64,000 bases of DNA from Phyllostachys edulis (GCA_036346405.1 CM070561.1:7690834-7754833); one strand, 5' to 3'. Shown: positions 1-13,225, counted from the first letter of the stretch. Notes: generated from the sequence alone by a model not told the origin. Program-made: numbers and translations.

Positions 1-3000
1 CCGACCCAGGCCCGAGCCAAACTGGTGTGCCCCAACCCCAACGTGGCTTGACCCAACCAGCTAACGCGTGGACCATCAGATTTGAAATCAATACCGATCG
101 GTTGTGCTGTTCGGACCAAATCGAACGGCACCACCAAGATCTGACCGTTAATTCTTGATCGGACGGCCCGCGTTGATTGGGCCGTTTGGACCAGTCCGAA
201 CGGTCACGAGATCCGGACCGTCCAATTCCAATCTAACGGTTCGAACAACACTGACTCGAGCCTTCATCTGATCGGACCCAAACCCACGCGGTCCAACCAA
301 ACCGCCTAAACGCGCTAGGCCCGAGCCGCCTTTTCCTTCAGCCGCTGACACCTCGGGCCCAAATCGTCAGACCCTTCTTCTCCGTTGGTCAGAGGCTGGG
401 TGCCATGCGCAGGACATGCTCTACCGTGGGCTCCGTTAGCACCAACGATGCCATTCCTCCACCGCTCGCAACGGCCTATCCCTGAGCACCGCATTCTCAC
501 ACCGTGTTCATCTTCGTCCTCGTTCCTGCTCAAAACCTACTCAACCTCTCTCTCTCAGCTCACTTCTCTTCTCAGCCGAGGAAGAAAAGGAAGCTCTAGC
601 TCCGTCTCTCTCAGGTGAGCTTCGTCGCGACCGCGCCATTCCTTTCCTCTAACTCCGTCGTCTCCATTCCTTCTAACCCAAGCTCTTGTCGATGCTTGTA
701 GCTCCCGGAACACGACCGCCTCATCGCCGCTTTTGGAGCGTGCCCAAGCATCGTCATCACGCTCCGCCGTGTTAGAGGCAAGCTCATCCCAAACCACCTT
801 GTCCTTAGTGTTCGCACCATCGCACTGAGCTCACCTTTGTTTTTAATCGTGTTTTGGTGCAGCACCAAGGGAGATCAGCTTTTTCTTCTCTAGTTCCGGC
901 CGACCGCGCCTTTCTTCCCCGAGTCCAACGCGGTGAATCCTAGCCCGATTCGCGGCACTAGAAGAACCACATCGAGGTCCTCGAGTTTCCCCAGGTTGCC
1001 TCGAGCCTCCTCATCCTTCTCGGCGAGCTATCCATGTGGAGGCCATCTGCGTCGCCGCTGACTCTCGTCGCCAGACCACCCCGGTCACTCCCCGTCGCCT
1101 TCAGGAGCACGGTGAGCATCGCAAAGGCCCCCTGAGCATTTTGCCCCACTTCTTTTTAAGCTTCTCGCCTTACCGCGTGTTGTCGCCGTGCATGGTGCGC
1201 CGCCATCAGATGTCTGAACCCGTCGATGCTTGGAGAACACGACCAGTTGATCCGGCCGAAACCGGAGATATCGCGGCGGCTTAAGCTCAGAGCCCAAATC
1301 CAGCGCCAGCTTGTATTGGAGAAGCCTCTGCATCGAGCGTCTCACACCTGTACTCGTCTCCTCCGCTCAACCCCGCCGCCGGCGCGCCACCGTGCCCCTC
1401 CACTGGCGACGACACCTCCTAAAGGTAGCCACAAACCCCGACAATCCATTTTAGCTTACTCCGAGCCCAGGGCGCCGTTTTCTCGCCGTCGGCGAGCTCG
1501 GCAACGGCCGGCTCTACCACTCCTCTGCGTTGTCGGAATTTTCGACCGAAAACCGTAGACCATTAATCAACCAAATCCTGGTTTGTCTCGATAAAGCTTT
1601 GGTTAGCTTTAATTAGCACGAAAATAAATGAGTGTAGTTTGACTTACTTGTGGGCCTGAGGCCATTAAGTGCACAGAAAGCCAGCCCCTTAGATCTTGGC
1701 ACTTTGCTGTGCACTTTGTCCACACTGTTTTCGTAAGTCGTGCCTATGACATTAGGGCCCCACCTGTCAGCACACAATAAATTGGAAATTAAAATAGAAA
1801 ATGACACTAGGCACTGGACACCACCCGTCAGTGAGTTTGGCTAGATTTCTCTCAGTACAAAAAGTATTAAATGCATTTGTAAAATCCAGAATACATTATT
1901 TTGTACACTAAAAATTGATTTAATTTCAAAAATGTATAACTAATTCATTTTAACCCCAAAAACAGTGAAACAAATTTTGATAATTTTCATTTTAAGTGAA
2001 CTTTATTTTAAAATAGGTTTCAAACAACTCACTATCACAGAAAATATATTTTGTGTAGAGTGATCCAAAACTGAGTTATTTTCGAACAAGAAAAGGCTAT
2101 TAACTTTGAAAATTCATAACTAATTCATAAAAACTCCAAATGAGATAAACTCAGTTATTTTGGTCTTATAAAATTATTCTCTATTTACATATGTAATTCT
2201 TTTTCCCACTACTACTCTGCAAATTTTGGCCAAATAATTAAATTAGGATGAACAGTAGCCGATTGGATTTAATTTGGATTTTCCAGAAAACTGAGATTCA
2301 AACTGCTATAACTTTCACATACTAAATCCAAATGGAATGAATCTTTCACCTAAATTCATCTAAAATCATGATCTACCCACTGTATAAATTTTATGCATTT
2401 TTGAGCATTCTGAATGTTTGGCTTATTTGGTGTTAATTGCAATATCGCTCTTTCGATAGATTTCTCGACGATACGAACGTATACATGAGTGTAACCTGAG
2501 ATTGAACAAGTGGTACAGCAAAGGTGCGAGCACCCTCCTCTTGATCATATTGCTCCTATTGATTTTAAAATATTTTCTATGGTTTTTAATCTCTCAATTG
2601 CATGCTATTTTGAAAAAGTATGTTCATGGGTAGAAGTAGTTAATTTCCTACTTGCTGCACTGGCCCTCCTTTGATTGTTGATTACCTTTTTTACCTTGAA
2701 TGATTAAGGATATATGTTATATGGGAGTGTTTGCTAATTTGTAGAACGATGCTTAGTTGTGCTAGTAGTTGTAGTCGATAACGGTTGATGGAGCTAGTCC
2801 ATCGGCCGATGGTTCGAATCAAATCTTGATATAATTTGAGGATTATATGGATTTGATTATGTTGAGTTGAGAAAAATGTTCAGATCTTCGAATCTGATTA
2901 TTATGAACTTGTTGATGGGGTATTGTTGTGTGTTGGACTTGGACGGGTGATAGGGTGATGAAGGGGTGGTCCCGGATTCGTGTAGCCCCATCTGGGTATT

Positions 3001-4190
3001 TGAGGACCGGTCTGTGGTGTGATGAACCAAGTCTTGCGTACAACCACACGTCGGGATAATAGCGAAGGCTTAGCTTAATAATTTGTTGCGTGTTAGCTAT
3101 CAAAACATAATTAGATTGACAATTGTTATTGTTTATGTTTAATGGTTCTCTTGTCAACCTAGTGGGGGCATGTTTTATTTTTATTTTCTTGCCCTTAAGG
3201 GTCTTTTGAGTTTGCCGTGAAACTGCGCAAGGGACTTACTTACACAACGGGGTTCACCTGTGGTGCAGGCGCTTTCAGTCTGCCATGGGATTCGGATCCT
3301 CGGGTGGTTTGATAGTTAGGACATGACATTGAAATGGCCTCGTTATGATATCTCAGTCACACTCCTTCGGAAGAGTGCATGGCGACAGTACGAGGTATTC
3401 ATATCGTGTGGGGAAAGCTGCACACCTCTGCAGAGTTGACTAAATCTATTCAAATAACTGTGTCCCCGGTTATGGACATCACTTGTAGGAAAGCATGCAC
3501 AGTTAGCTCATGGGAATTTTGGTTTGGGTTATGGTTGGAAATGTTACATCATTATGTTAGTTGTTCAGATCTGAAATGATATCTTGAACGCAAAGTTCGC
3601 GTGTTAATTTGTCATGGAACGATTTGTGTCCCGACTGGGATGTTCATGTGTTGATTATAGTTGGAGATTATACTGTTGTTGATCATTACTTACTGTTATG
3701 CAATATTTTCTAAATGTTTTAAACATGGCAATTTGAATCTATATTATTTATCTAATTGCAAAACTTGCTTTATGCCGAAAATTGACTAGTGTAGTAGCTT
3801 TCCTTTGATACATTCATGATCTTTATTTTTCTTGAAAAGTCTCGTGAGTACAACTTTGTACTTAAAAATTGTCCATTTGTTCAGGTGAGAAGTCATTTAT
3901 ATTGGGTAAAGTACTTTAGACGCTACGACTTTAACTCCAGTTGGTTGCTTGTAGGATTGTGGGCATGCCAACTCGGTTATTCCCTTTTTATTTTAAGTTT
4001 GTCTTCCACTGCGATTTATCATTTGATAATTACTTTTGGCCGATTGGCCCTCTTATGCAAACTTGCACATTATGTTTCTATTCAATAATGTTGTATTTAC
4101 GATTCTATTATTCTCGTATATTGTGTATGGATGTGAATGCAATGTTGTTTTAGGATATGTGCATGTTAGCCACTAATCGTTGGGAGCTAG
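1..4190 (+). mobile_element. Long-LTR-like retrotransposon sequence (sense +, 5' end outside window)
   Basis: No host gene is supported here. Bases 1-1560 are GC-rich with many short overlapping ORFs; the rest is AT-rich. At 3419-3482 there is a module (CTCTGCAGAG ... GTGTCCCCGGTTATGGAC) whose reverse complement recurs at 8068-8130 and 29248-29315. At 3846-3863 a GAGTAC-N6-GTACTT inverted repeat follows, in the same order (module, then hairpin) as in the other LTRs of the window. This order and the GC-rich first third match the 47124-51333 LTR, so I read it as a long Ty3/gypsy-type LTR. No PBS or coding domain was found. The 3' limit near 4190 is a guess. Confidence 0.5.
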
Positions 4191-4359
4191 CATGAGACGC
4201 ATATCCGGGCACTCGGAATCGTTTTCGTTTCTTGTTAAGTGTTGCGCTTTTGGTGTGATCACTTAGCTTGATACGGGTACGATCCTAGGGTGACCTCACA
4301 GGTGTATGCCACTGCCCCAATCTCATACCAACCACTCACCCAAGTCTCCATCATTTTAA

Positions 4360-7071
4360 ATAATATTTTCCTATTTCCAGTGGTAACCCACGTTACCACA
4401 CTATGATTCAAATCTTATCCCAAGTTCTTGTAATGGCAATGTTTGTGTCATATTCAATTCAATTACTAAGTAGTGTCTAAGCACATCCAACATGCATTAT
4501 TGATTATCCAAGGGAAGTTTTACTCATGTAATAATTAACCTAGGGTGACAAGGTATAAGGGTTGTCAACAATCAAGGAGGGGAAATAATAACATCAACCT
4601 TTGGCATAGCTAGGTATCAACCTTTAACATAGCACTTCATAAAATAATAATAAGCATCCAATTAGTACTTTGAAACAAAATACTTTGCATTTGAAAGATA
4701 GGTTCAACATGATCAATTATAAGGACTTGTCTTGCTCAACTGTGGATATTACTAGGTCTTGGTCTTGTCATAAAGCAGTGGCAAAGTCTTCGGCGATGTT
4801 GGAATCTCTTTAAGCTCAAAACGACATATCGAATAAACGCACATAACTAAAATAAATTCAAATAAAATTTAGATGAACTCCAAAAATATGATTTTGGTAC
4901 TGATGGAAAGATCTTGAATTTATACGAATTTATAAACATAAATAAAATTATTTGGATTTAAAACAAGGGATAAGTGCTCTCCAAAGTTTGACCTGAGAAA
5001 TTCTAGAAAATCTAAAGTTTCTGGCAGGTGGGTCTAGTTGGATTTTTCATTTTTATTTTTTTATTAAGAAAATCCTCTATGACTGATAGGTGGGCTCCAC
5101 TAGGTTTTTAATTTATTTTCTAATTATCTTTATTTGGAAAAACCCTAGAGACTGACAGGTGGGACCACTGTCCATAAGGACTCGGTCCCCCAACAGTTCA
5201 AGGGGCTAGGGCCCACATGTCGGCGGTAGAGTTTATGGACCAAGTCTACAGGGGTATTTTTAAGTGGTGTGGTCCATATGTCATAGACTCCTATGTTAAT
5301 CTATATGTCTTAATTAGAGTTCCTAATTGCGTCGAGGCCACTTGTCATACTAACATCATCTCCTAATTAAATTCTAACTAATCACTCAATCACTTAATCT
5401 AATCTGTGTGGGGTCCACTTGTCAGCACTACAGGTCATCCTCTTTAAATAGACGAGCGGGGAGGGAGCCTTGGCCGAGTGGCTAGGCGAGCTCACCGGTG
5501 GCGAGAGGACGGCGGTGGGCACGGGCAACTGGCAAAATGGAACGTGGAGAGGATGGCGAAGCTGTAGGTGGTGGTGTCGACTAAAATAGAGGATGGAGGT
5601 GGCGGTGCAGCAGCGTTGAGCGGCGCGGGGGTTTTGACCACGCGGGAGATTCGACGTAGGAGGGACCCGGGAGTGTTTCTAGCCACAACATGAGCTAGAG
5701 GGAGTATGCACGATGCTACAGAGATAGGCACAGGGACCTAGGGTCACCGACGTCATGTCAGTGGCGAAGAAACACGGTGGCGCTAGCACTGGAACAACAG
5801 TGATGGGTTATAGTCTTTAAATGGCAACGTTGACTCACCTACTGAGTTTGTGGGAACTAGGAACAAGATATGACAGGAGGAGGAAGAGGAGAGGACTCAT
5901 CGGCAGTGAAGCTGAGTGTGGCGGTGAGTGACCGAAGCTGAGGAAGGCGAGGTGCATCGGTGTCTACGGTCCATGGTAGCACAAGGAAGGGGCGTTAGAA
6001 AGAGGGAACCGATGCGAACATGGAGGACCGAGGCTCTAAGATCGAAGCTCACAGGGTTGGGTAGGAACAGACAGCAACGGTTGCGGGCGCACTCTGGATT
6101 TGTGGCGTGGACGTCGAGGTGTTTCGGCCTCTCTGTGGTGACATAGAGAGAGTGAGTGAGAGAATGAGAGAGAGGATGACGAGGCAAATGAGATGCTCAA
6201 GAAGGTTTGGGTCGAGATGCACCAGACGAGGAGGAATCGGTCGGTACAACCGGTGTTGGAGAGGATGACGCAGAGCAGTAGCATCCCAAGCGACCAAGCG
6301 AGGAAAAGGTGGGGAACGGGAGGAGAAAAGAAGAGGAGGATGAGGCAAAGAAGATGACATGCTCGGTTTAGCTTAAAAGGGAGAGGAGCTCGGCGTCTTC
6401 TCGCGGCAGCTCGAGCGTGAGTTCTTGCAAGATGCAGTAGGCACAACACGGAGATGTGACTACCTCGTTGCGGCATTGTGCTCAAGGACTACTGCAGCTG
6501 CAAGCTCTGGAATGTCACATGTGTTCACGCAGAAGGAAAGAGGACGAGTGGGAGGGGGAGAGAGAGCGAGAGAGAGATGAGGAAGAAGAAGAATAGTGGC
6601 TGGGGTCGGGCCCACACGGCAGTGAGAGTGGCGCGAGAGGGGAGCGATGCTGGGTTGCCGCTATTGTTGGGCCTCAGCTTCCTTACGGGCTGCGATGTTG
6701 GCTGGGCTACGTGAGAGGGGAGGATAGAGGGAAGAGGGTGGTGGTGATTGGGCTAGGCCCTGGCTGGGCTGACAGGGATGGGAAGAGGTTGGGCCACGAG
6801 AGCAGATTTGGCCTAAGGGGGGAGAGAGAAGTTTGAACTTTTTGATTGGATTTTTCAGAGATGGTTTTGAAATTTAAATTCAAATCATGAGGAGGTTTGG
6901 CCCACCATTTAGCATATAGATTTTTATAAATTCAAATTGGTGCTAGGACTTTAAACTATATTTTTTAACTGTCGATCAAAGCTTTTTGGAAATTTGTGAA
7001 CTACAACAAAAGTATTTGAAATCCAAGAAATTCAGACAAAAATTTTAAAAGTTCAAATTTGGGCTATTACA
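4360..7071 (-). mobile_element. Long LTR, minus orientation, left end unclear
   Basis: Read on the minus strand, the sequence opens at 7071 with TGTAATAGCCCAAATTTG, a typical grass Ty3/gypsy LTR start. It then runs through a GC-rich, ORF-littered part (about 6720-5440) into AT-rich DNA with a TTGCTCAACTG-like block near 4735 that recalls other LTRs of the window. The many ORFs in 5492-6714 overlap on both strands, are low in complexity and look like no protein family, so they are not annotated as genes. It meets the preceding plus-sense LTR at about 4200-4400; the exact junction is not visible. Confidence 0.5.
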
Positions 7072-7424
7072 CCGTCCATCTGCATACCATAAGTAGTCAC
7101 CTTTCCTGTTAGTGCATGGGAAAGAGCCAAGTATTGAGTTTATGTACCTATCTCACCACCAAGGTTCACTCCAAATAGTAGCACTACCTTCAAAAGCTGC
7201 CATTGCACTAAAGAAATTAAGTGCTTCCATACCTAAAGAAGGGAAACCAGGCCCTTGATTTAGGACAATGCCCTGTAACTCTCCAATAAGTATTGTTAGA
7301 GAAATATTTAGCTTTAATAACTTGATCCCAAAAGAGTGTGAGGCTCGTTCACCAATCTCCAAGCTAAACCAGAAATATGTAAGAGCTTCAATAAGAGCAG
7401 TTAGATTTCTAATCCCTACTACAC
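7072..7424 (-). pseudogene. Coding remnant, downstream part (split by solo LTR)
   Basis: On the minus strand an open frame of about 90 codons runs from the LTR junction to a stop at 7153. It has a balanced amino-acid composition unlike the low-complexity ORFs around it (for example GIRNLTALIEALTYFWFSLE and ELQGIVLNQGPGFPSLGMEA). When the adjacent solo LTR and one copy of its 5-bp target duplication are set aside, this frame runs on into DNA at 9229 and beyond. I do not recognise the family. It could be an exon of a dead host gene or a fragment captured by a transposon. The TTG at 7446 that would start a longer ORF lies inside the LTR and is not a real start. Confidence 0.4.
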
Positions 7425-9223
7425 TGTCGAGGGCCCGAATATGCAAATCTGAACCCTCTATGTATTCTGCACTAGTCCAAAATCAAGCTAGTGCACACAG
7501 TGGTAACATAGATAAAATATCAACCATTGAACGAAATAACTATGAAAGTATCCAAATTTTATTGAATTATAGCAATGGACCTTATGGTCTAATTTTACAT
7601 AATGTGCCACGCAAGGCTTAAAAGACAAATAAATACTCTTGCAACAGAAGTAGAAAACTCGTGGTAGCCAACCGACAAGTCCACAGGCAATCGAGTGGGG
7701 AGCGCATCCTAATTCACGTAGTCTTCAAAGTACTCCTAGTAGAACTCAGAGTTCCTGGGTTCTTCAGCGCAACTGATCAACAATGTATATAGTCGTGAAT
7801 ACATAGAGTACTCAACAAGTCGTAGGGAACAATATGCAATTATTATTCATGCAAGGCTTAAACATAGGAATAGTTGTTTGGTTATTTTGTAGAAAGGAAG
7901 TGTTCACAGTAAATACAGTAAATAGATTGTAAAACGTAATTAGAAAGACATGATACATAAAGTAAACAATTACTTTGAAACAACTAGTGAACTACCCGTT
8001 CACTTCCCAATCATTCCACTATCCCAAGTTTTATAAAATTCTATATCCCATATGAAATCCCTAGGCATTGTCCATAACCAGGGACACGGCTATTCGAACA
8101 GTTTTAACACTCTGCAGAGATTGTACAGCTTTACCCACAAGAGATACTTAACTTATAATGTCTACCAAGACACACTTTCGTAGGCGTGTGACTAAATGAT
8201 TATCACAAAGCCTTTACAAAGCTCTATCTTAACCACGTGCTGTCCGCTAAGGTTTCACCACCGAAGGGCCTCGCACCCAGTCGGGGGCCCCCTCTTGCAC
8301 CGTGAGAGTCTACCCGTCGACCCCGGAACCCACACCACCAAATGGCAATACCAAAGTCAAGATATTGCAAATTAATCAGCCATAGGTCCATCTCATACTG
8401 GACATGTGGTTGTACGATTTGGCTCAGTTCAATGGTGTGCAAGATTAAGTCCTTAGTGTTCACCCAGACGAGACTACCTCATCCCAATGCGCACACGGCA
8501 CCGCTTTTACTGCATGAACACTCGCTTGAGCATGAAACCATCTTGTTTTAACCAAGACCAATGGCATTCCCTACCATGATACAACAAATCTTACAATATT
8601 TTCAGTTCAAATAAAATAATAATAACCAAAATAATTATTGTTTACATAGTAATTAGTTTTAAAATGTTGAAAATAGTTTAAACTAAAACAAATAGCAAGA
8701 TATCTCTAAAAATTCTACAAATTTCAGAGTATATAAATAGTGCATTTTAATCTTAAATAAAATATTCACAACATAAATTTAGTTTTTATTTTCGAACATA
8801 AATTAATTTTAATTGCTAGAAATTTAGGAAAAGCTTTAATAAATGAAGGAAAACATAAAAAGAAAGGAAGAAGCGAGCTGGGCTGAAAAATAGAAAATGG
8901 GCCGAGCGAGAAAGGAATTTGGCCTGAGATGGATTTGAGGATTTTAGAAGATTTTATGAATTTCAAAAAATACAATAAATCAAAACGAGCTCAAATAAAT
9001 AGCAAATGAACTTGAAAAAAATCCAAGAAAATTCTAGAAAATACCATGGAACTAAAGGAAATAAAATAAATCAATTTTGAATTTAATTGAAGTTTGGTTT
9101 ATTCATATTAAAAATTTTAAATTTATGAAAATTCAAATTAAGCTTTTAGATAATTCAATAATTTTCAAATGGTTCGTTTTAATTTTGAAAATTTCAAAAG
9201 GGCACTAAAATTGGGATGTTACA
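7425..9223 (-). mobile_element. Solo LTR, 1.8 kb, with TACAC target duplication
   Basis: The termini are TG at 7425 and CA at 9223, and the flanking pentamers TACAC at 7420-7424 and TACAC at 9224-9228 are identical. In sense (minus) orientation it starts TGTAACATCCCAATTTTAG. It shares whole-length similarity with the LTR at 28564-30507: the same terminal block, the same CTCTGCAGAG module (8068-8130), and the same short inverted repeat GAATAC-N5-GTACTC at 7797-7813. There is no PBS, PPT or coding domain, so this is a solo LTR left after LTR-LTR recombination. ORFs inside it (for example 8224-8551) are not genes. Confidence 0.85.
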
Positions 9224-9228
9224 TACAC

Positions 9229-9580
9229 CAAGTGATTTAGGGACACAAATACTCCTAAGAATTTAGACAAAGATGCTATTATTTCCTTGAATTCCATTCC
9301 ACTAGAATTGTGTAATTATAGCGAAACAATTAAGAAAGAGAACATTAGACATATAAGCATAGAAGAGAACACTGATTTAATAAGACTGAGTGTATCAGCA
9401 TGAGAGCGCTTGTCAGCTCTAAAATTGCGTAAATTCACTTTGAATTTAAATTGACTCAAATGAAAATGGTTAACACTACAAAGTTGTAGATCTCATCGAG
9501 GGATATTAAATGGACTACCCATTTGCCCAAGTAGGATTCCAAACAAAAATGCCATGTTCTTAATCATTTAATTAAGGAAA
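9229..9580 (-). pseudogene. Coding remnant, upstream part (split by solo LTR)
   Basis: On the minus strand, 9420-9229 reads as short protein-like stretches (SGMEFKEIIASLSKFLG, then VPKSLGV in a neighbouring frame) that lead across the empty insertion site into the ORF at 7153-7424. There is an apparent 1-nt frame change near 9245 and an in-frame stop near 9315, so it is dead. The pre-insertion sequence was contiguous, as shown by the TACAC duplication. No family is recognised. Confidence 0.3.
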
Positions 9581-9582
9581 AA

Positions 9583-12010
9583 GTCTATTTGACCCCCCTC
9601 AAACTCTTTGCAAACCCTGAACTACAGAATCGTGCATTATACCCCCCCCAACTATCGATATTATTCACTTTACCACCTCGAGGCCATTCCACCATGGTTT
9701 TCAATTGATGTGGCAGTGGTTTTGTCATGTGAGTTGGTTTTGGACTGAGATGGCAGTGCAGTCAGCAATTTGATAAAAAAAGGGTAAGGGCCCACCTGTC
9801 ATCCTCCATCATATCCTCTTCCTCTTCTTCGTCTTCTCTCCCTCTCCAACATCCATGCTAGAGCTACAGCAGGACACCAAAGCTTGGATCGAGGTCACAG
9901 GACACCGAGTCCCACAACTGGTGACCGCCACCCTCTACATCGTGCAGCCACAAAGAGCCTGCCACCCCAGTGCTATTGCACAGCTCACACAATCATCATG
10001 CCTAGTAAGCCAAGTCCACAACATCTAACAGTAATTGTGGGTGGCGTTGTGATGACCCAAAAGTGCACGAGGTTGTTGCAAGACTTTCCCTTGGAGTATT
10101 CCAAGGTTTAATATTGAACCCAAAAGGACCTGTGGAATATTCTAGCCATCATGGAGCAACTAAATAATAAACAATTAAATAACAGTAGGAAAGGAGATGA
10201 AGGATGATAATAAAGACTAATAATTAAAGCTACGACTAATTCTAAGCTACGAGATGGTTGCACTATAGATGAAGTTAGGGCCTAGGGTATTCGGCTCACC
10301 TGCAATGATAGACAATAATGCCGATAAAATACGGCGATCTAAATATGAGAGCAATTGTAATAATATTAAGAGTTCACGTAGACGACACACCCTGGATACA
10401 TCTCGCTCAGACAAACATCGTATAGCAGAATCTACACTCATGTGCGTACCTTAGCACATCACACTTGCAATTAAGGTCTTACTGCATACCGCCTTACAAT
10501 CAGACCAACGCCTTAGGCTTTGTGGCTATGTCAAACTTCTCGAGTGACTTGCTTCTAACATCCAATCTCTGTCGCTTTAATTGTCACCGACTCTGTCAGC
10601 CAATCTTCCACGCACCACTTGTTGCTACCTTGCCTTGCTCTGACCTATGGAGCATTGGGGCCCTTCGAGTCCTAGTATCGAGACAAGATATACAATCGCT
10701 AGTATCAAAGATAATTACAAAAGCATGCCTGAATGTTAGTACATCCCTATAATCTCTATTGCTACACAGCTACCTATAACCCTTAGCCCTTAGGGGGCTT
10801 CTCATGCATCATCATGGTGACCAAGAGCACAGGATAAATAGATGAAAACACAATAGCAACAATCTAAAATAACAAGGATATATTAAATAAGATGTTGTTG
10901 ATGTTCCGATACATCGATGGATGAATGGTTACAAGGGAGGATGGAAAATGAATGAACAATGGTAGAAAATGTGGTGGAGATGGTGTTTTGGACGTGGTGG
11001 CTATCCCTCGATGTTCCTCTCTTCGTCTCCTCTGTGTAGATGCAATCTAGCTCCTTTAAATAGCGGTTCTCTAGGGTTTCAACATTGCGAATTGTGCCAC
11101 AAGGAGGCCAAATACTACCTCGGACCCTTCATGAATCTTACCCATTCAGCGTGGAAAAGTCGTGTGTGCCTAGGGTGGTCGGGCCAAACCGTACCCCAAC
11201 TCGTATTCTTCTCTAGAAGCTCGGTTCGCGATGACCCTAGTCTAGTTTCCTTCCTCTTGACGATATATTTCCATTCCATCTCCTCAAAGTGTGTGATTCC
11301 CTTCGGATCATGCAGATAACATCAACTAACACATATCTTGTACATTTGTCAATTAATTAATGATTGTCCGAGCAATTAAAGCATAAAATCAGTGAAATAC
11401 AAGTAATAAACAATAGGAAAATGATGTGCTTTTTGGGCGCATCACGTTGCCTCACAAAAGAATAGTATAGAATATAATAGAATAAGTGGACTTGGATTTG
11501 GATGGCACCGAGAACGATGAGCTGCAATAATTCACATTTTGCATCCATTAGGTCGAGCTCTCCACACTCCGTAGCACCCACCTTATTCGCTTCCATCTCC
11601 ATCTGTTCCACCGCTAGTTAACATTCTTGTTGTGAGAAGTAGCAAGCAAGCTAGAGAGGGCATTCGGAGCCGCGCAGCTCCTAGGTCGTAGATGGGGCGG
11701 TCGGCGGTGGCAGCCTGTGGTAGAGCTTGTTCACCGGCAAGGTCTCTGGTAGAGCGGAGGAAGATTATTTATTTATTTATTTTTTCGTGGGGTTTGCTAC
11801 TTGTATGGTAGAACAGGAGAGAAGGGTGGGGACATGGATGGGAAGAGAGAAAGAAGAGGAGAGGAAGAAGGAGGACGTGGATATTGATGTGGATGCCACA
11901 TTATTAATTGAAACTTGTCTAGGTAGAGGGGGTAAAGTGAAATGTATTGATAGTTGAGTTGAACCTAATACCTGGAGACTTTCGGAAGAGTTTAGGAGGT
12001 CATATGGACT
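9583..12010. mobile_element. Long-TIR non-autonomous DNA element (MULE-like), split by a solo LTR
   Basis: The left arm (9583-9850) starts GTCTATTTGACCCCCCTCAAAC and passes through AACTATCGATATTATTCACT, TTACCACCTC, a GTGGCA block and a CTTCCTCTTCTTC tract. The reverse complement of the right arm (12010-11800) gives the same order: AGTCCATATGACCTCCTAAA, AACTATCAATACATTTCACT, TTACCCCCTC, a GTGGCATCC block and a CTTCTTCCTCTCC tract. The arms are therefore degenerate terminal inverted repeats of 200 bp or more, as in Mutator-like MITEs. Without the inserted LTR (10050-11444) the element is about 1 kb. No transposase is seen and no clear 9-bp target duplication was found. Confidence 0.55.
10050..11444. 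mobile_element. Solo LTR, 1.4 kb, with CGTTG target duplication
   Basis: It begins TGATGACCCAAAAGTGCA and ends TGCTTTTTGGGCGCATCA, so the ends are near-perfect inverted copies with TG...CA termini. The flanks CGTTG at 10045-10049 and CGTTG at 11445-11449 match exactly. It is nested inside the long-TIR element around it. The short ORFs in it (10269-10752, 10969-11319) have no family resemblance. No PBS or PPT is present. Sense is uncertain because of the symmetrical ends. Confidence 0.85.
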
Positions 12011-12920
12011 AATATTGGGCCCTACCACCATGTCAGCAACATTTAATTATTGGTAGATTAATCCTTATGAAGTATTACAAAGTCGGAAGCACATGAACTG
12101 TTATAATGATCTAGTTCATCATTCGTCTTATGTATTTACGTTTTAATATTTTTTCTGTAGTGTATTAATTACCTAAACTGATATTCGAAACACATTCAAG
12201 TGGCTCCCTATGGCTATGGTGCCTTAGAATACTCGTAAAGAGGATACTCAACCCCGTGCACTTGTGGGTAATCAACCACTCAAAAAACGGTCCGCCAGGC
12301 AATCACTAGAGGACCTTGAGGCTTCCTTTGCTCCCTTTGAGGTAGATCTATAGGTTGTTGAGTGCCATAGTCAGGGAAGAACAGCGTCGGCAAAGACAGA
12401 TTGTCGCAAAAACTTCCAATAACAGAGGATGCCAGTGAGGAGCTTGGAGACGAAGTAGATTATCCTCCTCTTGAATAGGATAAGGAAGGATATATTGGAG
12501 TTTGAGAGAATTGGAGGAGATCCCAAATCTAGAGACCCTAATGGGAAATCCACATATTCGGTAGAGCTTTGGTCCGCAAAGAACTTAGGCCCCATCAACG
12601 ACGAAGGAAAAAGCTAGAGGTGAGAGAAACCCCCATTTCAAGTGTTGCCGCTACAGGGAAAATAGGAAAAATCTACTCTACCTAGGGTCCTATGTACATG
12701 AGTAAACTCAGGGTGGGTCCCCCTCGTCACACGCCGTCGACGACGTCATTAGTCGCCATAGTTACTATGAGAGAGGCACTGACTCTACAACAAAACGGGT
12801 GAAGTTACTTGGGAGAGGCGGAGAATCGAAAAGCAAGGCATTTAGGTTCTAATTTATTCCGCTAGGAATTTGATTTTCAGGTCCTACTCTCTGGAACTCT
12901 TGCCCGTGGTGACCCTGTTA
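12011..12920. other. Intergenic stretch, nothing recognised
   Basis: About 900 bp of mixed composition between two transposons. Only short ORFs are present and none resembles a known protein. The last three bases (TTA) are the left target duplication of the next MITE. Confidence 0.5.
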
Positions 12921-13225
12921 GGGCATCTCCAATAGTGTATTTATTGTCGTCTCTTACCTATACCACGTCAACAAAATCCTACGTGAAGGGGAGAGAGAGA
13001 GGAGAGAGAGAACATGTTGTCTCTTCTTGAAGAGACTGTTGTGCACGTGAAACAAGATATGATACATTAATCTACTCTAGTTGATATGTAGGCCCGTTTC
13101 AAAGAAAAAATTATAAAATATAAATGTTAGAGAGTATGCTAGAGACTATCTATTAGAGATGTTGTCTTTAAAGTTGATGTGATATATATTAGAGATAAGG
13201 TTATCTCTAATTATTAGAGATGCCC
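12921..13225. mobile_element. MITE with TTA target duplication (Tourist/PIF-Harbinger-like)
   Basis: The left end is GGGCATCTCCAATAGTG and the right end, reverse-complemented, is GGGCATCTCTAATAATTAG. They are flanked by TTA at 12918-12920 and TTA at 13226-13228. A 305-bp element with short inverted ends and a 3-bp TTA duplication is what PIF/Harbinger (Tourist) MITEs leave. It contains a purine-rich GAGAGAGAGAGG run near 12990 and no ORF. Confidence 0.75.

Noticed and set aside
148..1558. Cluster of ORFs on both strands, up to 110 aa
   Set aside because: GC-rich transposon DNA with open frames in several phases and no family resemblance.
2800..2830. GGTTCGAATC as a tRNA T-loop
   Set aside because: No matching stem or cloverleaf in the surrounding 80 bases.
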